NCBI GenBank assembly: GCA_934647195.1
Contig: CAKUFD010000006.1
Coordinates: 1 to 64,000, forward strand
Direction of reading: 5' to 3'
Source of the DNA: an uncultured Collinsella sp.
GTDB lineage: Bacteria > Actinomycetota > Coriobacteriia > Coriobacteriales > Coriobacteriaceae
Length of the DNA: 64,000 nt
Below the pieces are notes generated by a model. The model searched no databases. It saw nothing but the letters and a program-made list of their open reading frames with translations, and was not told the origin of the DNA. This document shows, piece by piece, positions 18,128 to 26,573 of the stretch (position 1 is its first letter; the number at the start of each line of letters is the position of its first letter). A program made the position numbers and the translations under genes.

Positions 18128-19171
18128 TTGTCGCTGCGCTTTCGCGATATGAATGTTCATAGGGACCCTTCCGATTCCGCCTCGACGCGGGGTCGGGGGG
18201 TCCTCTCTGTTTCTGAGGAAGGGGACATATCTCGCGGGTGGTCGGCGGAAGGCTTCCTTACAGGCAAGACTCCGCTCGAGCATGCCGTGCGAGATTATCT
18301 CAATCATCTTGCGGTTGAGCGCAACCTTTCCGCAAACACCGTAGCTGCGTATCGTCGCGATCTTGAGGCGTATCTCGTGCATTTGATCGGTCAGGGCATC
18401 GAGGCCCCCGAGGACGTTCGGCGTGCCGACGTGGAGTCGTTTGTGGCCGCGCGGCGCGAGGGCGGCTACGCGAGCGCATCGATCGAGCGCGCGCTTTCTG
18501 CGGTAAAAAGCTTCCATCGTTTTTTGGTGCGCGAGGGGGTTTGCGAGACTCACCCGACGGCCAATGTGCGCCTTCCCAAAAAGGAGGAACGCCTGCCCGA
18601 TTACATCTCCATCGATGCCGCGCGGGCGTTGCTTGATCAAGAGTTCCCTGTTGGCGCTGCCGGTGCGCGCGATCGGGCGATTCTCGAGGTGCTTTACGGC
18701 TGCGGTCTGCGCGCGAGCGAGCTGGTGGGTCTGGATGTACAAGACCTCTATCTGGATGACGAGTTTATCCGCGTGTTCGGCAAGGGGTCGAAGCAGCGCT
18801 TGGTGCCTCTTTGCGGCTCTGCTCTCAAGGCTCTCGTCGATTATCTCGACGGTCCACGCCGCGAGCTGGCGGCGCACGCCCACCGTGTAGCTGCGTGCCC
18901 GGGCGTCTTCTTGAATAAGAACGGCGGACGTATATCGCGCCAATCTGTCCATGCCATTTGCGAGCGCTATGGTCGCCTGGTGGGTATCGAAGGGTTGCAT
19001 CCCCATACGCTTCGTCACTCGTTTGCGACCCACATGCTTGCGGGCGGTGCCGATCTGCGTGTCCTGCAGGAGATCTTGGGACATGCCGATATCTCTACAA
19101 CGCAGATTTATACTCATGTCGACCGCACGCAGCTGCGCGAGGTGTATCTATCGGCGCATCCTCGCGCTTAA
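18128..19171 (+). CDS. xerD: XerD-type tyrosine recombinase
   Basis: A 347-residue recombinase with an N-terminal SAM-like core-binding domain (LEHAVRDYLNHLAVERNLS) and a catalytic domain with LYGCGLRASELVGL, HTLRHSFATHML, and LGHADISTTQIYTHV (nucleophile Tyr328). The LPDYIS segment is closer to XerD than to XerC. The likely role is resolving chromosome dimers at dif during division. The TTG start follows the pyrG stop immediately and has AGGAG (18117-18121) six bases upstream. That gives an extra N-terminal tail of about 50 residues compared with XerD; a later start is possible. Its place just before the dcw cluster fits a housekeeping role, not a phage integrase. Confidence 0.85.
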   Translation: MSLRFRDMNVHRDPSDSASTRGRGVLSVSEEGDISRGWSAEGFLTGKTPLEHAVRDYLNHLAVERNLSANTVAAYRRDLEAYLVHLIGQGIEAPEDVRRADVESFVAARREGGYASASIERALSAVKSFHRFLVREGVCETHPTANVRLPKKEERLPDYISIDAARALLDQEFPVGAAGARDRAILEVLYGCGLRASELVGLDVQDLYLDDEFIRVFGKGSKQRLVPLCGSALKALVDYLDGPRRELAAHAHRVAACPGVFLNKNGGRISRQSVHAICERYGRLVGIEGLHPHTLRHSFATHMLAGGADLRVLQEILGHADISTTQIYTHVDRTQLREVYLSAHPRA

Positions 19172-19980
19172 GGGGTGCGTCCACAGTAAAAACTACAGGC
19201 GGCTCGACGGTCCCGCCCTCGCGCTTAGTTAGCGTGCTATGGATGTCGGCGGTGGGCGTTCCCGCGCTTCCACGGGCTCGAGGCGAACGTGTGGCGGATA
19301 ATCGTGCATTTATGGGCCGTCTTCAGCTCTAAAACGTTTCAAAAACCGCCGCTCATTTAAAAATGTTCGAAAAGCCGTCACTCGATGCATGATGCACCAA
19401 GGGACGTCACTTGTTTGGCTGAAGCCATCTCGACATGTGCTTAAAGCCGATACTTGTTGATCGGTGCCGTCACGATATGCCCGAAAGGCGCTATCCGTTT
19501 GTTGCGGTCCCTTTGATGCTCGTTTGTTGCTTGTCACGAGGTTCGCCGCAAACCGTCACTTGTTTGGCTGATGGCGTCGAGACATGGGTCAAAGGTCGCC
19601 GCTCGTTCGCACCTGTTGGGTTGGCGCCTTAGGGCTCGGAAAGACGGACGAGCTGCCCGCTTCATGCGTAAAGAGGCGAATATCCGTGCCATTTTATCCG
19701 TCGTGCGAATCGCTTTTCGAGGGCATTTTTCACTATATATAGATAATGATTCATCTGAGCCCCAACAGATTGCCCCCTTTTTCTCCCACCGCAAGCACCT
19801 TAGAGCTCTATAAGCTCTCTACCTGGGGCTTAAACAGTTTCGCCACAATTGGCCTCATGCTCTCAAGAAAAAGTGTCGTCTCTTTCCCCTGCGATCGCCG
19901 GGCGGGAAAGGGGCGAGTTATTGACGCAAAAGCGCCAGTAAACACAACATCTTGTGTTTCATCGAAAACATCAAACGGGG
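19172..19980. other. Large gene-free region upstream of mraZ
   Basis: About 960 bases separate xerD from mraZ. Short open frames here lack ribosome-binding sites and coding bias. The left half holds degenerate repeats (see 19346-19620). The middle has AT-rich text (ACTATATATAGATAATG near 19731-19747), and an AGAGCTCTATAAGCTCT stretch follows near 19802-19818. The right end holds the MraZ boxes. It may be the decayed remains of a gene or an intergenic repeat element. Confidence 0.5.
19346..19620. repeat. Degenerate direct repeats
   Basis: The 17-mer GTCACTTGTTTGGCTGA occurs exactly at 19406-19422 and 19555-19571, and similarity continues for about 60 bases through GACATG. Related shorter units with the core AAAgCCGtCaCTyGTT start near 19346, 19375, 19447, 19467 and 19597. 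Spacing is irregular (about 20-44 bases between adjacent units), so this is not a CRISPR or a simple tandem repeat. Confidence 0.6.
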
Positions 19981-19983
19981 TGT

Positions 19984-20031
19984 GTGGGGTGCCGCGTGGG
20001 ACCTGTGGGGGACGGTGGGGGAGAAAGTGGG
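19984..20031 (+). promoter_or_regulatory. MraZ-binding boxes (operator of the dcw operon)
   Basis: Five GTGGG units start at 19984, 19996, 20005, 20015 and 20027, about one helical turn apart. MraZ is known to bind tandem TGGG-type repeats with 10-bp periodicity and control its own operon. The array sits immediately upstream of the -35 element at 20040. Confidence 0.8.
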
Positions 20032-20039
20032 AAAAAGTG

Positions 20040-20068
20040 TTGCGAAAAGTGCTCGCAGACCATAATAT
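20040..20068 (+). promoter_or_regulatory. Promoter of the dcw operon
   Basis: TTGCGA (20040-20045) and TAATAT (20063-20068) are separated by 17 bases, placing transcription start near 20075, about 60 bases upstream of mraZ. Confidence 0.65.
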
Positions 20069-20133
20069 TGAAAGCGTCGACAGCGGGGTGGCTCCCGCAT
20101 TCGCCCACGAGTAAGCCTAGGGGGTGTGCAGCA

Positions 20134-20571
20134 GTGTATTTAAGCGGTACGTACGAGCGTAATCTCGATGCTAAAGGCCGCCTTTCTCTGCCGCCCGCCT
20201 TCCGTAAGCAGCTCGGTGAGAGTGTGCGTGTGCTTCCCGCCCCTGAAAAGGAAGTCGATGCCCTGTACGTGTTCACTGAGGACACCTTCAAGGCTTGGCT
20301 TGACGCCGTGTTCGAGCGAGATGGCGGTTACGACCCCACCCGCAAAGATCATCGTGCTGTCAGAAGCGGACTGAATGGTGCGGCAACCACACTCGAAATA
20401 GACTCCGCCGCACGTATCAGCCTGCCGGAGGCAGACCGCAACCGGGTGAATCTCGATCGCGAGGTGACAATCGCCGGCGACGGTGATCGCCTTACGATCT
20501 GGAATCGTCAGGCTTACGCGGAGCATCAGGCTGATGTCGATGACGCTCTGGCGAACTTCTTCGATCGCTAG
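20134..20571 (+). CDS. mraZ: Transcriptional regulator MraZ
   Basis: A 145-residue protein with two AbrB-like MraZ halves. The first begins YLSGTYERNLDAKGRLSLPP and the second includes LEIDSAARISLPEADRN. MraZ forms a ring-shaped oligomer that binds GTGGG repeats upstream of its own gene. The GTG at 20134 is chosen because the family starts just before the YxGxYxRNLDxKGR motif; AGGGGG lies nine bases upstream. It is the first gene of the dcw operon. Confidence 0.95.
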   Translation: MYLSGTYERNLDAKGRLSLPPAFRKQLGESVRVLPAPEKEVDALYVFTEDTFKAWLDAVFERDGGYDPTRKDHRAVRSGLNGAATTLEIDSAARISLPEADRNRVNLDREVTIAGDGDRLTIWNRQAYAEHQADVDDALANFFDR

Positions 20572-20604
20572 TCGACATCATTATCGGCGCCTAAGGAGAC
20601 ACGT

Positions 20605-21570
20605 ATGGGAGAGGGCACTTTGACACCTGAATATCGGCATGAACCCGTAATGCTCCCCGAGGTGCTCGAGGGCCTTGATCTCAAACCCGGATCCGTGGTG
20701 TGCGATTGCACGCTCGGCGGCGCCGGCCACTCGGTGAAGATGGCCGCGCGGGTGGGGGAGACCGGCCTGCTTCTGGGAATCGATCAGGATGACATGGCGC
20801 TGGAAGCCGCGGGAAAGCGACTCGACACCGAGGCTCCCGGCACCCCGCACAAGCTGCTCAAGGGCAACTTTGGAGATCTGGACCGCCTGCTTTGCTCGGC
20901 GCAGGTCCCCGGCGTGGACGCCTTCCTGTTCGACCTGGGCGTATCGAGCCCGCAACTCGATTTCCCTGGAAGGGGCTTTTCGTATCACGAAGATGCCCCC
21001 TTAGATATGCGGATGGATGCGAGTAATAATCCCTTAAACGCAGCTGAGGTCATAAACACCTATAACGAAGCAGACCTCGCTCGCATTCTTCGCGTGTACG
21101 GTGAGGAGAAGTTCGCTCGGCAGATCGCTCGCGAGATCGTTCGCGTGCGCGTCGAGAAGCCGATTCTCACTACGTACGATTTCGTGGACGTCATCAAAGC
21201 GGCGATTCCCGCTGCGGCGAGGCGTCACGGAAAACACCCTGCGCGTCGCAGCTTTCAGGCGATCCGCATTGAGGTCAACCATGAGCTCGATGTCTTGGAG
21301 CGCGGCCTAGAAGCGGCGATTCGCTGGGCAAATCCTGGCGGTCGCATCTGCGTGATCTCGTATCACTCGCTTGAGGATCGTATCACCAAACGTCTGTTCC
21401 AGGAAAAGAGCCAAGGGTGCATATGCCCGCCGGATATCCCGGTGTGCGTGTGCGGTCATGTGCCGATAGTCAAGGTCATAACCCGAAAACCCCTGGCTGC
21501 GTCTGCCGAAGAGGTGGAGCGCAACCCGCGGGCGAGGTCTGCGAAGATTCGCGTTGCCGAGAGAATCTGA
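20605..21570 (+). CDS. rsmH: 16S rRNA (cytosine(1402)-N(4))-methyltransferase
   Basis: A 321-residue SAM-dependent methyltransferase (formerly MraW) that modifies C1402 of 16S rRNA in the decoding centre. Motifs include HEPVMLPEVLEGL, the SAM-binding DCTLGGAGHS, FDLGVSSPQLD, and the C-terminal SYHSLEDRITKR with a ARSAKIRVAERI ending. The start ATG has AAGGAG upstream. A Cys-rich segment (CICPPDIPVCVCGH) near residue 275 is usual for this family. It follows mraZ by 33 bases. Confidence 0.97.
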   Translation: MGEGTLTPEYRHEPVMLPEVLEGLDLKPGSVVCDCTLGGAGHSVKMAARVGETGLLLGIDQDDMALEAAGKRLDTEAPGTPHKLLKGNFGDLDRLLCSAQVPGVDAFLFDLGVSSPQLDFPGRGFSYHEDAPLDMRMDASNNPLNAAEVINTYNEADLARILRVYGEEKFARQIAREIVRVRVEKPILTTYDFVDVIKAAIPAAARRHGKHPARRSFQAIRIEVNHELDVLERGLEAAIRWANPGGRICVISYHSLEDRITKRLFQEKSQGCICPPDIPVCVCGHVPIVKVITRKPLAASAEEVERNPRARSAKIRVAERI

Positions 21571-21662
21571 TGTCTCGGCAAAGCCATCGAACAGTCCTTT
21601 CCCGTGCACATGTAAACGAACTTGAAATGTAGCACCACGATGTTGAAGGAGGGGTTGCAGCC

Positions 21663-22166
21663 ATGGCTTATCGCGCTTCGAATGCCGCATACGCCTACGA
21701 TATGTATGAGGCGCAGCCCGTCTCCTATCCCAACCGCACGGCGGCTCCGGCGCCGGTAGCCCCCGAGCGCCCGCGACTCGATGTCGTTTCTGGTGAGGGC
21801 CTCGAGGCCAACCAAGCCGTGAGCCCGTACTTCACACATGTCATGAAGCTCGCCTTCGTGTTCGTGGCGCTTTTCTGCGTCGTGGGTTTTGCCCGTATTG
21901 CGCTCGCTGGCGCCACCACCGCCCTTCTCAACAACAACGCACAGGCGGCGACTTCGCTTGAGCAGACACATCAGGAAAGCTCGAATTTGCAGGTCATGCG
22001 CTCCGTCTATGGTTCCGAAACGCGCATCCGCGATCTTGCCACCGGAACGCTCGGTATGGTGAGCGCCGGGGATGACGACACCACGACGCTCGATTTCTCG
22101 AGCGATCAGGCGGCGAATGCCGAATCGGATGCTGCTTCTGCGGAGCAAGCGCCTGCGGCCGAATAG
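21663..22166 (+). CDS. FtsL-like cell-division protein
   Basis: A 167-residue protein with a long cytoplasmic N-terminus rich in Tyr, Ala and Pro, one membrane helix (about residues 62-84, HVMKLAFVFVALFCVVGFAR), and a short extracytoplasmic helix followed by an acidic, Ala-rich tail. Sequence similarity to FtsL is not obvious. The call rests on the single-pass topology, size and its fixed position between rsmH and the division PBP gene. FtsL normally partners FtsB/DivIC and FtsQ. A GGAGGGG site precedes the ATG. Confidence 0.7.
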   Translation: MAYRASNAAYAYDMYEAQPVSYPNRTAAPAPVAPERPRLDVVSGEGLEANQAVSPYFTHVMKLAFVFVALFCVVGFARIALAGATTALLNNNAQAATSLEQTHQESSNLQVMRSVYGSETRIRDLATGTLGMVSAGDDDTTTLDFSSDQAANAESDAASAEQAPAAE

Positions 22167-22212
22167 CCATGATAGGATGCTGTAGTCAAAAGCTCTAGAT
22201 CCCGGGTGCTTC

Positions 22213-23997
22213 ATGCCACAAAACCGAAACCATCATAATAACGATGCCGTGACACGTCTCAGGACGTCACAATCTGCCCAGCGTAGCGCCGCGCGTGCTC
22301 GCAGATCTGCGCCGAAGACCGATCTGCTGCATGCGGATATGTCACACGAGCCCGTGTCGAGGCGCACCTTCGTCTTAGCGTTTCTTGGCGTGGCTGCCGC
22401 CGCGTGCGGATTCCAGCTTGGAAGATACCAGGTATTTGGTGACGATCGCGCCGAAAATGAGCTGTACTGGCGTCGAGTCTACAACCAGACGCTCTATGCT
22501 AAGCGCGGAACTATCTATGATCGCAACGGCAACATTCTCACTTCGAGCGAGAGCTGCTATGACGTTGCGGTCAACCCAAGCCAGGTCACTAAGAAGAACA
22601 AAGTTGTCCGCGCCCTGATGGACGTCTTGGATGTGGACGAGAAGACTTGCAATGCGGCAGTTAGCGGAAGCAGCTATACCTATATCCAGCGAAAAGTAGA
22701 TACCGAGGAGGGCGAGAAGCTCGAGGAGTACGGTCTTGCCGGCATCGTGCTCGAGCCTTCCATGAAACGCGTTTATCCCTTTGGAAGCACCTGCGCCCAG
22801 CTGCTGGGCGTAACCGATACGGAGCACAACGGCATTTCAGGACTCGAGCTCCGGTATGAGGACACGTTGATGGGCACAAACGGCTCCATCGTGCGAGAGC
22901 ATGCGGCCGACGGCAGCTATGTGGCGGGCGGTGCCTACAAGAAGGTTGCCGCAAAAGACGGTGCCGATATCGTTTTAACGATCGACGTCAACATCCAGCA
23001 GGCAGCGGAAGAGGCCTTGGCGGAGGCTGTCGAGCGAGCGGATGCGAATTATGGCTCCATCATCGTGTCCGATCCGCGAAACGGCGACATCTTTGCGGCG
23101 TGCTCTTATCCCACGTACAATCCGAGCGATCTTTCGACCGCGCGCGCCGAGGATATGAACCTGCGCGTTGTGACCGACGCCTACGAACCCGGCTCCGTTT
23201 TCAAGACGTTTGTATGCGGCATGTCTATCGAAGAGGGCATTGCCGGTCCCGACACGACGTACGAAGTTCCCTCGACGGTCAAGGCCGGCGACGATGACGT
23301 CTACGATTCTGACATGCGTGATTACAGCATGACCATGACCATGCGCGAAATCCTGCGCCGCTCTTCCAATACCGGCATGGTACTTGTGGGCAAGCAGATC
23401 GGAGCCGACCTCTTTGCCAAATATATAACGAAGTTTGGCTTTGGCAAAAAGGTGGGCGTCGATTTTCCGGGAGAGAGCTCGGGTATCGTCAAGGATCGTG
23501 GAGACTACGATGGCGCGAGCGTTGCTGCCATGTCGTTTGGCCAGGCGATCTCCCTGTCTCCCATAAGCGTGCTTCACGGTATGAGCGCTATAGCGAACAA
23601 GGGAGTTATGACCGTCCCGCATTTCCTCAAGTCCTGTGGGGGCGAAGAAAAGGACTGGTCGGATAAAGACGAGCGCGTTTTTTCCGAAGAGACCGTTGAG
23701 CAGGTTGCCGATATGATGAAGACCGTCGTCGACGAGGGAACGGGCACGCTCGGCCAGGTTCCCGGCTATGACGTGTCGGGAAAGACCGGTACCGCACAGC
23801 GTGCGAGCGAGGATGGCGGCTATCAAAAAGATGTCTACATGTCCTCGTTCATCGGCTTTGCGCCCACGGATGATCCCCAGGTGATGGTCTATGTGACGCT
23901 TGACGGAACGCCCTATATCTCCACTGCTGCTGCGACGCCCTTCGCTACTGTCATGGAGAGCGCTTTGGCTATTCTGGATATCCAACCCACTTCTTAG
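22213..23997 (+). CDS. Division-type penicillin-binding protein (FtsI/PBP2-like)
   Basis: A 594-residue class B PBP: membrane helix at about 51-70, a dimerisation domain starting at KRGTIYDRNGNIL, and a transpeptidase domain. Catalytic motifs are SVFK (nucleophile Ser328), SSN (384-386) and KTG (524-526). It cross-links septal peptidoglycan together with the glycosyltransferase FtsW encoded downstream. No PASTA domain is visible at the C-terminus. Position in the dcw operon supports the FtsI role. An unusually long N-terminal basic tail precedes the helix. Confidence 0.93.
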   Translation: MPQNRNHHNNDAVTRLRTSQSAQRSAARARRSAPKTDLLHADMSHEPVSRRTFVLAFLGVAAAACGFQLGRYQVFGDDRAENELYWRRVYNQTLYAKRGTIYDRNGNILTSSESCYDVAVNPSQVTKKNKVVRALMDVLDVDEKTCNAAVSGSSYTYIQRKVDTEEGEKLEEYGLAGIVLEPSMKRVYPFGSTCAQLLGVTDTEHNGISGLELRYEDTLMGTNGSIVREHAADGSYVAGGAYKKVAAKDGADIVLTIDVNIQQAAEEALAEAVERADANYGSIIVSDPRNGDIFAACSYPTYNPSDLSTARAEDMNLRVVTDAYEPGSVFKTFVCGMSIEEGIAGPDTTYEVPSTVKAGDDDVYDSDMRDYSMTMTMREILRRSSNTGMVLVGKQIGADLFAKYITKFGFGKKVGVDFPGESSGIVKDRGDYDGASVAAMSFGQAISLSPISVLHGMSAIANKGVMTVPHFLKSCGGEEKDWSDKDERVFSEETVEQVADMMKTVVDEGTGTLGQVPGYDVSGKTGTAQRASEDGGYQKDVYMSSFIGFAPTDDPQVMVYVTLDGTPYISTAAATPFATVMESALAILDIQPTS

Positions 23998-24105
23998 AAG
24001 CCGGGTTGCGCTGTCTGCACTTGTATTCACACAGGGCCTGCACCACATGGGCGCATGGCAACGGTACAATAACCGGTTGGAATATTGGCTCGCAAAGGAG
24101 CATGC

Positions 24106-25539
24106 ATGATAGAAATCGCAGTCAAGGACATCGAGCGCGTATGCGATGTGCAGCGCAAGTCCGGTGACGAGAATCGTATTTGCAAAGGGTGCGTTATCGA
24201 TTCGCGCCAGGTCCAGCCCGATTCGATTTTCGTTGCCTTCTCGGGTGAGCGCGTGGACGGTAATTCATTTGCGCCCGCGGCTATCGAGGCAGGTGCCGGA
24301 GCCGTTGTTCTTACGGTTGAGCCCGCGGTGGACCTGATTGACCTTGCAAACGAGCACGGCTGTGCCCTGTTTACCTGCGAAGACCCGATGAAGTTCCTGC
24401 TTTCCCTGGCACACGACTACCGCATGAGCCTGGATGCTACCGTTATCGGCGTCACGGGTTCCATCGGTAAGACCACCACAAAAGACTCGCTTGCAAAGAT
24501 GCTCGCCTGCCGCTATCGCGTTCATGTGACGAGCGGAAACTTCAATAATCTCATCGGTATGCCCTTGACGATTCTTGCGGCACCGGCCGATACCGAGATG
24601 CTCGTGCTCGAGATGGGCATGAATGCCACGGGCGAGATCGCTCGTCTTACGGCATGCGCCCGCCCGGCCTTTGCGGTAATCACCAAGGTGGGCACGTCGC
24701 ACATCGGTATGCTTGGCAGTCGCGAGAACATCGCGCGCGCAAAGGCCGAGATCATCTCTGGCATGATGCCTGCGCACGAGGGCGAGACCCCTCTTTTGGT
24801 CATGAACGGCGAAGACGATTTCACGCCTTTTATCCGCGAGGGATTTGCCGACCCTGCCGGTGTCGACGTGCTGCTGTGCGGCTCGGGTGCTGCGGACGAC
24901 GTTCGCGTGAGCGATATCCGCGTGAGCGATGAGGGACAGCCTTATTTCACCCTCACCTTTGCCGACGGCACCTCCCTGGATACCCATGTGGCGCTCCCCG
25001 GCGCGCAGGCCGTTATCAACGTCGTATATGCTGCCTCCATCGCCCACCGTTTGGGCGTGAGTGCCGAGCAGATCGATTCCGTCTTGACGTCCCTGCAGAT
25101 CACCGGTCGTCGTCAGGAAGTTCGCCGTGCCGCCTGCGGTGCACGCGTTATCGATGACACCTACAATGCCGCTCCCGAGTCGATGGCTGCCGCCCTCGAC
25201 CTGCTGTGCTCCCTGCCTTGCGAGGGCGCTCGTATCGCCATTTTGGGTGAGATGGGCGAGCTTGGCGACGATACAGAACGTCTTCATGCTCTGACGGGTG
25301 CCTATGCGGCTGCAAAGAAGCTCTCGACGCTCGTGTGCGTTGGGGATGAGGGCGCCATTGCGATGGCTGGCGCTGCAAAGCTCATGGGGATGCCGGACGA
25401 TCAGATTTTCATCGTGGGCGATACCGATCGGCTTATCGAGCGCTTCTCCTCGTCGCTATGCGCCTCCGACCTGGTTCTTGCCAAGGGTTCTCGCGCTGTT
25501 GGACTCGACCGCTTTGTTGAGGAGGTCTGCGCATGCTAG
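24106..25539 (+). CDS. murF: UDP-MurNAc-tripeptide--D-Ala-D-Ala ligase
   Basis: A 477-residue Mur ligase that adds D-Ala-D-Ala to the UDP-MurNAc-tripeptide. The N-terminal domain has CVIDSRQVQPDSIFVAF (MurE/MurF type), the ATP loop GVTGSIGKTTTKDS lies near residue 113, and the C-terminal domain has VIDDTYNAAPESM. The last motif distinguishes MurF from MurE. AAAGGAG sits five bases before the ATG at 24106. murE, which usually precedes murF, is not present here. Confidence 0.95.
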   Translation: MIEIAVKDIERVCDVQRKSGDENRICKGCVIDSRQVQPDSIFVAFSGERVDGNSFAPAAIEAGAGAVVLTVEPAVDLIDLANEHGCALFTCEDPMKFLLSLAHDYRMSLDATVIGVTGSIGKTTTKDSLAKMLACRYRVHVTSGNFNNLIGMPLTILAAPADTEMLVLEMGMNATGEIARLTACARPAFAVITKVGTSHIGMLGSRENIARAKAEIISGMMPAHEGETPLLVMNGEDDFTPFIREGFADPAGVDVLLCGSGAADDVRVSDIRVSDEGQPYFTLTFADGTSLDTHVALPGAQAVINVVYAASIAHRLGVSAEQIDSVLTSLQITGRRQEVRRAACGARVIDDTYNAAPESMAAALDLLCSLPCEGARIAILGEMGELGDDTERLHALTGAYAAAKKLSTLVCVGDEGAIAMAGAAKLMGMPDDQIFIVGDTDRLIERFSSSLCASDLVLAKGSRAVGLDRFVEEVCAC

Positions 25540-26564
25540 GCAACGCGTCTTACCCCACCTATCAGGCCTTTTTGGCTTTGGGCATCGCTGCACTCATCAC
25601 GATCGTCCTCATGCCTTTGTGGATTAAGATTCTCAAGTATGAAAGCATCGGCCAACAGGTTCGCGCCGATGGCCCCAAGCGTCATCTCGTTAAGCAGGGA
25701 ACGCCCACCATGGGCGGCGTAGTGATTCTCATCGCCATCGTGCTTACCTGCTTGATTATGGCGAAGCACACGACCGAGATGCTGCTCGTGCTTATCGCTA
25801 CGGTTGCCACCGGTGTGCTCGGCCTGATTGACGACCTCACTTCGGTCACCCATGGTCGCTCGCTTGGCTTGACGCCGCGCGCCAAGATGTTTGGCCTTAC
25901 GCTTATCTGCGTCGTCTTTTGCCTGGGTGCCGTCAATTTCTGCGGCGTTCCCGCCGAGGTCCGCTTCCCCGGTGGTTTCGCTATCGACCTCTCTGTGCTT
26001 TCCACGACGTTTGACGTGGCCGGTACGGCATTCACCGTGCCCTGGCTCTTTGTTATTTTCACCTGGCTTTTGATTGCGGGCTTCTCCAACGCCGCCAACC
26101 TTACAGATGGTCTTGACGGACTTGCCGGCGGCACGTCGATGATCGCCCTGCTTATCATGGCCGCCATTGCGTTTCTTTGCGGCGATTCCAATCTCGCTAT
26201 TTTTGGTGCTGCCGCTGCCGGTGGATGCCTTGGCTTCCTCTGGTTCAACTGCTATCCGGCAAGCATCTTTATGGGTGATACCGGCTCCCTCGCGCTGGGT
26301 ACCGCCTTTGCCTGCATGGGCATCGTCACCAATACCGAGGTGTCGTCGCTCATTATCGGAGGCCTTTTCATTGTCGAGGCGCTTTCCGTCATGATTCAAG
26401 TCGTGAGCTACCACTTCACCAAGAAGCGCGTGTTCCTCATGGCTCCCATTCATCATCATTTTGAACAGAAGGGCTGGGCGGAGACCAAGGTCGTCATCCG
26501 TTTTTGGATTGTGGCGGCTGCCTTTGGCGCGCTCGGTCTTGCCCTCTTCTTCCAACTGGGATAG
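25533..26564 (+). CDS. mraY: Phospho-N-acetylmuramoyl-pentapeptide transferase
   Basis: A 343-residue integral membrane enzyme that makes lipid I from UDP-MurNAc-pentapeptide and undecaprenyl phosphate. It carries LIDDLTSV (Mg-binding DD), NLTDGLDGLAGG and the C-terminal HHHFEQKGW motif, with about ten membrane helices. It overlaps the end of murF by seven bases and has GAGGAGG upstream, indicating translational coupling. Confidence 0.97.
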   Translation: MLGNASYPTYQAFLALGIAALITIVLMPLWIKILKYESIGQQVRADGPKRHLVKQGTPTMGGVVILIAIVLTCLIMAKHTTEMLLVLIATVATGVLGLIDDLTSVTHGRSLGLTPRAKMFGLTLICVVFCLGAVNFCGVPAEVRFPGGFAIDLSVLSTTFDVAGTAFTVPWLFVIFTWLLIAGFSNAANLTDGLDGLAGGTSMIALLIMAAIAFLCGDSNLAIFGAAAAGGCLGFLWFNCYPASIFMGDTGSLALGTAFACMGIVTNTEVSSLIIGGLFIVEALSVMIQVVSYHFTKKRVFLMAPIHHHFEQKGWAETKVVIRFWIVAAAFGALGLALFFQLG

Positions 26565-26573
26565 TGATTTAAT

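Noticed and set aside
18128..19171. A phage integrase marking a prophage
   Set aside because: No tRNA, attachment repeats or phage genes are adjacent, and it is coupled to pyrG upstream of the division operon.
19435..19632. A 65-codon frame across the repeat region before mraZ
   Set aside because: It follows the degenerate repeats, has no ribosome-binding site and no third-position G/C bias.
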